A stretch of DNA of 64,000 bases from Thermoanaerobacterium xylanolyticum LX-11 (lineage in GTDB: Bacteria > Bacillota > Thermoanaerobacteria > Thermoanaerobacterales > Thermoanaerobacteraceae), in the NCBI RefSeq assembly GCF_000189775.2, contig NC_015555.1:1313001-1377000 (forward strand), read 5' to 3'. A program made the translations under genes and the position numbers. The notes below the pieces were generated by a model, which ran no database searches, was not told where the DNA came from, and saw nothing but the letters and a program-made list of their open reading frames with translations. Below are positions 57,137 through 64,000 of the stretch, piece by piece. Positions within the stretch are counted from its first letter, which is position 1. Each line of letters starts with the position of its first letter.

Positions 57137-57567
57137 ATCTTCACTTCCTGCTGAGTAGTCAATTTGTCTATATCAAAAAGCATCAATATCCTGTTTCCTA
57201 CCTTTCCTATTCGCCCAATAAAACTTTCCTTTTTGTATAAATTACTGTTAACATCTATCGAATCTATACTTTCATCATTTATTTCTACAACTTCATTAGC
57301 ATTATCTACAATAATTCCTATTACAATATCGTTATTCTTTATGATGACTATTCTTGTATCGTCGTCATAATTGACTTCGTCTAATTTTAACAACATTCTA
57401 ATTGAAATGACAGGAATTATCTCGCCTCTCAAATTTATGACACCTTTTACAAATGAAGGCGCTTTTGGAACTCTTGTTATCTTAGTAATTTTTTCAATGG
57501 ATTGTACTTTATCTATTTCTATTCCGTATTCTTCACCGCCTAATTTAGTCACGACAAACATACTCAT
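57133..57567 (-). CDS. cheW: Chemotaxis coupling protein CheW
   Basis: 144 residues of the SH3-like CheW fold: VVTKLGGEEYGIEIDKVQSIEK, ITRVPKAPSFVKGVINLRG and VIPVISIRMLL. It couples CheA to receptors. AAGGAGG stands 8 bases before the ATG at 57567. It follows cheA by 15 bases. Confidence 0.95.
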   Translation of the reverse strand: MSMFVVTKLGGEEYGIEIDKVQSIEKITKITRVPKAPSFVKGVINLRGEIIPVISIRMLLKLDEVNYDDDTRIVIIKNNDIVIGIIVDNANEVVEINDESIDSIDVNSNLYKKESFIGRIGKVGNRILMLFDIDKLTTQQEVKI

Positions 57568-57588
57568 ATGCAACGCCTCCTTCTTCTT

Positions 57589-59550
57589 TTAAAATAAATT
57601 ATTAGAATCTATTATTAAAGCTACTTGCCCATCTCCCAATATTGTTGCACCAGCAATTATTTTTACATTACTTAAATATTTACCTAATGGTTTTATTACT
57701 ATTTCCTGCTGCCCTATAAGTTCATCAACACTACATGCAGCCAAATTGTCACCTTTTTTTATAATCACACATATAAACTCATCATTATCTTCATTAGACT
57801 CAACATCTAAAATATTGTGCAATCTTATCAATGGAATTACTTTTCCTCTGTACATGACAACTTCCTTACCCTGTACTAAATGCACTTCATTCTTATTTTT
57901 GTTTACAATTTCCGATATTGAATTTAATGGGAATGCGTACTTTTCGTTTCCAACCATCACTAACAATGCCTGAATTATAGCCAAAGTCAATGGCAATTTT
58001 ATTATAAACTTTGTTCCCTTATCTTTTTCTGTTTTGACTTCTATAGAACCGTTCAAAGATTCTATTTTGTTTTTAACTACATCAAGTCCTACCCCTCTAC
58101 CTGATATATCAGATATCTTGTCAGAAGTGCTGAATCCAGGTTCAAATAACAATCTTATTAATTTTTCGTTTGACAACTCATTAGCTTCCTCATCGGATAG
58201 CATACCTTTTTCATAAGCTTTCTTTTTCACCTTTTCAAAGTTAATACCAGAACCATCGTCACTTACTTCAATTATTACATTATTTCCTTCATGATACGCC
58301 TTAAGATTTATAATGCCAGTCTCTGGTTTACCCTTTCTCATTCTTAATTCAGGTGTTTCTACACCATGATCTATAGAATTTCTTATTAAATGTACTAATG
58401 GATCACCTATTTCATCTATTACAGTCCTGTCAACTTCAGTATCCTGTCCAAACATATTTAATGTGATTTTTTTATTAAGCTCTCGAGATAAATCCCTTAC
58501 CATTCTTGGGAAACGGTTGAAAACTCTTTCCACTGGTACCATTCTTACCTTCATCACAGCATCATGAAGATTTGTAGTTATTCTCTCGAGATACTCAATC
58601 GTTGCAATAGTGTCAGGATTTTTTTCGCTTGATTCCAATCCTTCTAACCGTGTTTTTATTATTATTAATTCGCTTACTAAATTCATCAAATTGTCTAATC
58701 TCTCAATATCTACTCTAACGCTTTTATTTGTCTTATTATGTTTTATTTGATCATCGTTATTTGTATTAACCGTCTTTTCGAAATTCTTATTATCTTTTAT
58801 TTCTTTGGAATACAATATTTCTTCGATATTTATTTCCTGTATTTCTGATATTGCAGTTAATTTTGACTTTACAAAGTCTTTATCATGTTTGCTAATCAAA
58901 TGAACGGTAAATCTATCGTCAAATTTTTCATCTTCTATATCTTCTACTGAAGGCTTAGAATCTATAATATCGCCTAAATTATCCAATGTATTAAATACTA
59001 TAAAAGCTCTTGCAGACTTCATCACGCAATTTTTATCAATAACTACTTCAATACTATACGTTTTATAACCTTGAGATGCTGCTTTCTCAATTATATCTTT
59101 CTCGTACAAATTCACTTCATTGCTGGTATAAGCTTTGGATTCTTCACTATTATTGGTTACGTAAATTTCCTCATTTGAATTGCCATTTTCCAACAATTTA
59201 AGCAAATTGTCAATGTCATACGCATCATCACCACTTTGAGATATTTTTCCAATCATAGAACTTAAAGCATCCATGCATTTAAACAATACATCCATTAAAT
59301 TGCTGGAAACTTTCAATGAATTATTTCTAATTTCTTGAAAAACATCTTCCATCTTATGAGTTAATTTTGTCATGTTTTCAAAGCCCATTGTGGCTGCCAT
59401 TCCCTTTAGGGTATGGGCGGATCTAAATATTTCATCTACAATATGTGAATCTTCAGGATTTTTTTCAAGCTGAAGAAGATTTTCATTTAAGCTCTCAATG
59501 TGTTCTTCAGATTCCTCCAAAAATATCTCTAAGTATTGATTTGTATCCAT
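57589..59550 (-). CDS. cheA: Chemotaxis histidine kinase CheA
   Basis: 653 residues. Hpt domain with phosphorylated H46 (RSAHTLKGMAATMGF). A P2-like CheY-binding region (about 145-260), P3 dimerisation and P4 kinase (LIRNSIDHGVETPE, DDGSGI, GRGVGLDVVKN) follow. The C-terminal P5 CheW-like domain ends at VALIIDSNNLF. It is the core kinase of the chemotaxis signalling array. Confidence 0.97.
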   Translation of the reverse strand: MDTNQYLEIFLEESEEHIESLNENLLQLEKNPEDSHIVDEIFRSAHTLKGMAATMGFENMTKLTHKMEDVFQEIRNNSLKVSSNLMDVLFKCMDALSSMIGKISQSGDDAYDIDNLLKLLENGNSNEEIYVTNNSEESKAYTSNEVNLYEKDIIEKAASQGYKTYSIEVVIDKNCVMKSARAFIVFNTLDNLGDIIDSKPSVEDIEDEKFDDRFTVHLISKHDKDFVKSKLTAISEIQEINIEEILYSKEIKDNKNFEKTVNTNNDDQIKHNKTNKSVRVDIERLDNLMNLVSELIIIKTRLEGLESSEKNPDTIATIEYLERITTNLHDAVMKVRMVPVERVFNRFPRMVRDLSRELNKKITLNMFGQDTEVDRTVIDEIGDPLVHLIRNSIDHGVETPELRMRKGKPETGIINLKAYHEGNNVIIEVSDDGSGINFEKVKKKAYEKGMLSDEEANELSNEKLIRLLFEPGFSTSDKISDISGRGVGLDVVKNKIESLNGSIEVKTEKDKGTKFIIKLPLTLAIIQALLVMVGNEKYAFPLNSISEIVNKNKNEVHLVQGKEVVMYRGKVIPLIRLHNILDVESNEDNDEFICVIIKKGDNLAACSVDELIGQQEIVIKPLGKYLSNVKIIAGATILGDGQVALIIDSNNLF

Positions 59551-59572
59551 TCTATTTTCCTCCTTTTTACAT

Positions 59573-60202
59573 TTAAAAGTTTATCTGCTGTCTTTTTAAT
59601 CGTCTTTGCTCTTTAAAAATAAATGATATTATCTTTTCTCTTACTCTATCTTGTATATCGACATATTGAGCGGCTATTTCATATCCATCATCAAAATAGT
59701 TACACCTTACCACTTTACATTTTTGGACCAATTCATCAGTTTCATCACTTAGCTTAACATAACAAATTATTTCTGTCCCTACGTCTACTTTTTTCTTAAC
59801 CTTTGCCCTAAAGCCACCACCACTTATATCCTTTATGACACCTTTCTCGAAAGTCTCATCATCTTCATGTAGCTTATACTTAAATTCCATTATTTTTTCT
59901 AATCTAAAAAATTGTCTTCTTTGCAACTTCTCTATATCAGTTACCCTTTTTAATTGTATAAACGACAAATTGCCGAAAAATCTATTTATGACTATTCCAT
60001 CAAAAGTAAATAATCCATCCTTGTTAAAAAAGATGACATTAACTTTTGAACCAATCCTTATTGGAACAAAGTGTCCATTATGTATCGGTGTTTCCACAAG
60101 CAATGTACCATCTGCAGATACATCGTCAACTTTTGACACATATTTGTTGCTACTTTTGCCAATACTTATTTCGATCTTTTGCCCTGGCTTTATGTTAACC
60201 AT
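59573..60202 (-). CDS. YpfA/YcgR-type PilZ flagellar brake protein
   Basis: 209 residues: N-terminal YcgR-like barrel, then PilZ. The cyclic-di-GMP motifs are RRQFFRLE (R-x3-R) and DISGGGFRA (D-x-S-x2-G), so nucleotide binding is likely. In Bacillus YpfA/DgrA slows the motor. The ATG at 60202 follows GGTGGAGG; a GTG/ATG extension is less likely. It overlaps flhG by 8 bases. Confidence 0.9.
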   Translation of the reverse strand: MVNIKPGQKIEISIGKSSNKYVSKVDDVSADGTLLVETPIHNGHFVPIRIGSKVNVIFFNKDGLFTFDGIVINRFFGNLSFIQLKRVTDIEKLQRRQFFRLEKIMEFKYKLHEDDETFEKGVIKDISGGGFRAKVKKKVDVGTEIICYVKLSDETDELVQKCKVVRCNYFDDGYEIAAQYVDIQDRVREKIISFIFKEQRRLKRQQINF

Positions 60203-61052
60203 TATTAATGCCTCCACCATTCAAAAACATTTTTCTAAATATTCCGAGAAGCCCTTCTTTCTTTTTATCCGTCTTATAATTTGTAAGGACTTCGGCAATT
60301 TTCGCGATATCTTTTGAAGGCTTACTATACTGATACTTTAGCACAATAGGAATTTGCATTTTTATACATTCGCTTATTTTGGCATCTTCATGTACAAAAC
60401 CAAGATTAATTATTGAAGCGCCCAAAAAGTTAATAAGTGCATTGTTAAGCCTTTCATAAACAGAAACATATTCGCTTTGATTAGCAACTTTATTAACTAT
60501 TAAATACAAATTTTTATCGCTTAAGTCATTAATTGTTTTAATAAGTATGTAAGCATCCATTATGGCAGTTGGCTCTGGTGTGGTTACAATTATCACATCA
60601 TCTGACATATCTATAAAACTTTTTACCGTTTTATTAATTCCAGCTCCAGTATCAACAATTATATAGTCGAAGTAATTATCTAATATTTTAATATTGTTAA
60701 AAAATACATTTAGATCTATATTGCCATTTACTAAATCAAAATTTCCTCCTGTTGAAATAAATTTCACCCCAACAGGTCCATCATTTATGACATCAACGAT
60801 CTTTTTGTTCCCATACAGCACATCGTACAATGTATAATTTGACACAACACCTAACTCTATCTCTGCATTAGAAAACCCTATATCAGCATCAACAATTAAA
60901 ACTTTATACCCAATCTTTTTTAGCGCTATAGATAGATTAACAGAAATGCATGTTTTCCCAGTTCCTCCTTTTCCACCTGTAACGGTTATGACTCTGCATC
61001 TTTTTGCATTGTTTTGTTGAAATAGATACCTAAGCCTCTCCGCCTGATCCAT
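60195..61052 (-). CDS. flhG: FlhG (YlxH) MinD-like ATPase
   Basis: 285 residues. Deviant Walker A is GGKGGTGKTCIS (about 27-38); VDADIGFSNAE and IIVDTGAGI complete the P-loop site. The C-terminal helix end is basic. FlhG controls the number or position of flagella with FlhF. It follows flhF by one base. Confidence 0.94.
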   Translation of the reverse strand: MDQAERLRYLFQQNNAKRCRVITVTGGKGGTGKTCISVNLSIALKKIGYKVLIVDADIGFSNAEIELGVVSNYTLYDVLYGNKKIVDVINDGPVGVKFISTGGNFDLVNGNIDLNVFFNNIKILDNYFDYIIVDTGAGINKTVKSFIDMSDDVIIVTTPEPTAIMDAYILIKTINDLSDKNLYLIVNKVANQSEYVSVYERLNNALINFLGASIINLGFVHEDAKISECIKMQIPIVLKYQYSKPSKDIAKIAEVLTNYKTDKKKEGLLGIFRKMFLNGGGINNG

Positions 61053-61053
61053 G

Positions 61054-62067
61054 TTAATTCCCCTTTAAAATATTTTGTGCAATCATTTTACTATCAGCTA
61101 AACTAATATCATCAGGTACCATCTGACCATCTGTTACGTATGATACAGACTTTTTTGAGTAGTATATTGAATTTAAAATAACACTATAATTATCTGTCTC
61201 ATCTAACTTAGTAAAAAGAAGATTGTACTCATCTATAAAGTCGTACGATTTTATAATTTTTTTAATATCGCTGTTTTTTGTAGCTGCGCTTAGGCAAAGA
61301 TAAACTTCGTCATAGGTACCATACTGCAAAAAGGTTTTTAATTCCTGCATTTTCTTAGAATCAGTATGACTTCTTCCAGCAGTATCAATCAAAACCACAT
61401 CGTATTTGCTTATTTCACCTTCCAATCGATTTAAATCAAAAATATTGTTAACTACCATTACAGGTACACCTAAAATCTCACCATAAATTTTTAATTGTTC
61501 TGCGCCAGCAATTCTAAATATATCCGCAGTTATTAACAATACTTTTTTCTTTTCCCTCAAAATTAGATTAGAAGCAATTTTTGCAATCGTCGTCGTTTTA
61601 CCGACACCTGTAGGTCCAATAAAAACAGCACGTTTTTTCTCGTTCAAGCCGGTTATTTTCTTTGGAGGACCAATAAAATTTACAATTCTCTTTTGCAATG
61701 TCTCTAAATTGCTATCCGAAACCTCATTTATACCATCAGTCAGAATTTTCGACAATTTATCATCAACGCCTCTTGAAACAAGTTCATAGGCCAGATCTTT
61801 TTTACTTTCATCCTTTATTTCATTATGTTTAAACTCTCTTAGAAGCGACTTGATTTCATACAAATCTTTAATAAACAGATCTCTTTCATCAATTTTGTTT
61901 TCTTCTACTGCAGCTACAACTTCAACTTTTTTCTTTTTAAATAGGCCTCTCAATCCTCTTTCTTTGTAACTGCTCTGTTGCAATATTACCGCATCGCTAC
62001 CCATTTCAGCTTTAATAAGTTTTAAAGCATCTTGATAATTATCTGCAATATATCGCTTAACTTTCAC
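61054..62067 (-). CDS. flhF: FlhF SRP-type GTPase
   Basis: 337 residues. N-terminal basic part (KVKRYIADNYQDALKLIKAEMG) then the NG core: G1 GPTGVGKTTTIAKIA (about 152), DTAGRSHTD (G3) and FTKLDET (G4). It directs flagellar placement. Its start overlaps flhA by 11 bases. Confidence 0.95.
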   Translation of the reverse strand: MKVKRYIADNYQDALKLIKAEMGSDAVILQQSSYKERGLRGLFKKKKVEVVAAVEENKIDERDLFIKDLYEIKSLLREFKHNEIKDESKKDLAYELVSRGVDDKLSKILTDGINEVSDSNLETLQKRIVNFIGPPKKITGLNEKKRAVFIGPTGVGKTTTIAKIASNLILREKKKVLLITADIFRIAGAEQLKIYGEILGVPVMVVNNIFDLNRLEGEISKYDVVLIDTAGRSHTDSKKMQELKTFLQYGTYDEVYLCLSAATKNSDIKKIIKSYDFIDEYNLLFTKLDETDNYSVILNSIYYSKKSVSYVTDGQMVPDDISLADSKMIAQNILKGN

Positions 62068-64000
62068 TTAGTTTCACCGTCCCTACAGAAAATACCTCTA
62101 CATTAGGCAAAAGTTCATTGTACGATAAAACGACTATATCTTTCGAAATTTGCTCGATTAATTTTCGCAAATAGAATCGTATAATTGGTGCTGTAAGTAT
62201 AATTGGCTGTTCGCCCTTAATCGTAATCTTTTTTATGATGTTATGTACAGCCTTCAATATTTTTTGCATTGAATCAGGCGGAAGCGCTAAATACGATCCA
62301 TGTTCAGTCTGATTTATAGCGTTTTGTATTGACCTCTCAACCTCCGGATCCAATGTTATCACTTGGAGTTTACCGTCTTTAGCATACTTGTTTGTTATAG
62401 CTCTTTTTAATGATTGTCTTACATACTCTGTTAAAACATCGGTATCTTTCGTAGTTGGCGCATAATCAGCTAAAGTTTCCAAAATAGTTACCATATCTCT
62501 AATCGAAATTTCCTCTCTTAACAAGTTACACAAAACCTTCTCAATATCGCCTAAGCTTAGTAATTTTGGCACAATTTCTTCAACCAAAGCTGGATTTGAC
62601 AGCTTTATATTATCTAAAAGCTCTTTAACCTCCTGCCTTCCTAAAAGTTCGTCTGAGTGCCTCTTTATGATATTTGTAAGATGTGTAGAAATGACAGATG
62701 GAACATCGACTACTGTACATCCCAACATTTCAGCTTTTTGTTTTTCGCTATCGTCAATCCATAAAGCAGGCAATCCAAAAGCCGGTTCTCTCGTGCTTAT
62801 ACCCTTTATATCGCTGCTTATTTCGCCAACTTGCATACACAAATATTTATTTACATACACATCGCCTTTCCCTACTTCGTTGCCTCTTATTTTGATTATG
62901 TACTCGTTTGGTTTAAGCTGAATATTATCTCTCAACCTTACCATAGGTACGACTAAACCTAAATCCAAAGCAATTTGCCTTCTAATCATTACAATTCTGT
63001 CTAATAATTCACTGCTGGCAATTGGAATCAACTCGTATCCAAATTCCAGTTCAATCGGATCCAATTGCAATAAATCGTAAGCTCTTTTAGGATCTCTAAT
63101 TTCTTCCAATTCTTTTAAGTCATCTTTTTTAACTTCATCATTTGTTAAATTTTTCTTCCTGTTTGAAAATCCCAAATATGTAAACAATGAACCTATTATA
63201 AGCAATGGAATGGCAGGAAGCATAGGAACAAATGCCATCAGAATAAGCAAAATACCTGTCATTTGTAAAACCCTTGGCTCTTTTATAAGCTGCATTATCA
63301 CATCGTTGCCCATATTGGACTCTGATGCGGTCCTTGTGACTATGATACCAGTGGCTGTCGATATTAAAAGAGCTGGAATCTGACTTACCAATCCATCACC
63401 AACAGTCAAAATCGTATAAGTATTTATGGCTTGATTTATATCCATGCCTTTAATAGTCATTCCAATGATTAATCCCGCAATTATATTTATTATCATGATT
63501 ATGATTCCAACGATGGCATCTCCCTTTACAAATTTACTTGCGCCATCCATTGAACCAAAAAACTTTGCTTCTTCCTGAATTTTCTTTCTTCTTTCTTTTG
63601 CTTCTTTGTCGTTTATTATTCCAGCATTTAAATCTGCATCAATTGACATTTGTTTGCCTGGCATTGCGTCAAGAGTAAATCTTGCGGAAACTTCGGACAC
63701 TCTTTCAGCACCTTTTGTTATTACAATGAATTGTACAATTGCAATTATAATAAACACTATAAATCCTACTATGGGGTTATTGCCAATGACAAAACTTCCA
63801 AATGCATGAATCACATTGCCTGCAAATCCAGACGTCAAAATCAAACGAGTAGAAGAAATATTAAGAGATAATCTCATCAAAGTCGTTATAAGCAATATTG
63901 ATGGAAAAACAGAAAAATCCATAGCATCCTTAACATACATTGTCGTAAGCAGTATTATGATGGATAGCGATATATTTAAAATAAGCAAAAAATCCAATAA
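62057..64000 (-). CDS. flhA: Flagellar export protein FlhA, 5' end outside window
   Basis: The frame is open to the window edge; 647 residues are visible. It begins in a hydrophobic run (LLDFLLILNISLSIIILL) that normally lies some 25-35 residues inside FlhA, so the start is beyond 64000. Then come the FHIPEP-family segments STRLILTSGFAGNVIHAFG and SARFTLDAMPGKQMSIDADL, further membrane helices, and the cytosolic domain ending ...FSVGTVKLSES. It is the export gate of the flagellar type III system. Confidence 0.95.
   Translation of the reverse strand, partial: LLDFLLILNISLSIIILLTTMYVKDAMDFSVFPSILLITTLMRLSLNISSTRLILTSGFAGNVIHAFGSFVIGNNPIVGFIVFIIIAIVQFIVITKGAERVSEVSARFTLDAMPGKQMSIDADLNAGIINDKEAKERRKKIQEEAKFFGSMDGASKFVKGDAIVGIIIMIINIIAGLIIGMTIKGMDINQAINTYTILTVGDGLVSQIPALLISTATGIIVTRTASESNMGNDVIMQLIKEPRVLQMTGILLILMAFVPMLPAIPLLIIGSLFTYLGFSNRKKNLTNDEVKKDDLKELEEIRDPKRAYDLLQLDPIELEFGYELIPIASSELLDRIVMIRRQIALDLGLVVPMVRLRDNIQLKPNEYIIKIRGNEVGKGDVYVNKYLCMQVGEISSDIKGISTREPAFGLPALWIDDSEKQKAEMLGCTVVDVPSVISTHLTNIIKRHSDELLGRQEVKELLDNIKLSNPALVEEIVPKLLSLGDIEKVLCNLLREEISIRDMVTILETLADYAPTTKDTDVLTEYVRQSLKRAITNKYAKDGKLQVITLDPEVERSIQNAINQTEHGSYLALPPDSMQKILKAVHNIIKKITIKGEQPIILTAPIIRFYLRKLIEQISKDIVVLSYNELLPNVEVFSVGTVKLSES

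Overview
The window is a low-GC, almost gene-saturated chromosomal segment of a thermophilic, endospore-forming, flagellated anaerobic Firmicute. Sporulation genes (spoVK, spoVS, ymxH/ylmC, tepA, spoIIIE-type ftsK, ylxY), a PolC-type replicase, the MEP isoprenoid pathway and the protein sequences themselves fit the Thermoanaerobacterium/Thermoanaerobacter group best. That genus call is an inference from recognised sequence similarity; no database search was run. Apart from one transposase, every gene I accept lies on the minus strand, so transcription runs from high to low coordinates.

Read in the direction of transcription: (1) 64000-53.6 kb is the 3' part of a flagellar/chemotaxis operon: flhA (5' end outside the window), flhF, flhG, a PilZ protein, cheA, cheW, cheC, cheD, the sigma-28 gene, fapA (DUF342) and a small unknown gene. 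(2) 53.6-45 kb holds rpsB and tsf (own sigma-A promoter, structured leader, terminator), then pyrH-frr-small ORF-uppS-cdsA-dxr-rseP-ispG-glycosyltransferase-polC. (3) 40.8-33.4 kb is the rimP-nusA-ylxR-ylxQ-infB-rbfA-nrnA-truB-ribF translation/transcription operon with its own promoter and a leader hairpin. (4) 33.4-28.3 kb is rpsO, pnp, ylxY, an M16 peptidase (mlpA) and dut. (5) 28.3-26.3 kb is an insertion sequence on the plus strand, which splits the dut/ymxH junction and possibly a tiny gene there. (6) 26.3-18.3 kb is ymxH, dapG, tepA, ylzJ, ftsK/spoIIIE, rimO, pgsA and cinA. (7) 18.3-7.8 kb is a DNA-repair block: recA, recX, NurA, an unknown protein, HerA, SbcD (Mre11), SbcC (Rad50), then rny. 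(8) 7.8-1 kb is ymdB, spoVS, a PHP phosphoesterase, an aminotransferase, purB, asnS, spoVK and a 3'-truncated ynbB-type PLP enzyme.

The most notable signals are these. RNase Y has no ATG, GTG or TTG start that would include its membrane anchor; a sigma-A promoter and a strong Shine-Dalgarno (SD) point to an ATT start codon. dapG shows a similar lack of a canonical start near its SD. Three nearly identical sigma-H-like promoters (same 11-base spacing) precede spoVS, ftsK/spoIIIE and pyrH. Two hairpins would bury the SDs of spoVK and ylxY. A complete archaeal-style HerA-NurA-Mre11-Rad50 end-resection set forms one operon with recA-recX. A 58-residue PASTA-like small gene lies between frr and uppS. 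I saw no CRISPR array, tRNA, rRNA or prophage. No gene-free stretch longer than 300 bases exists outside the insertion sequence ends.
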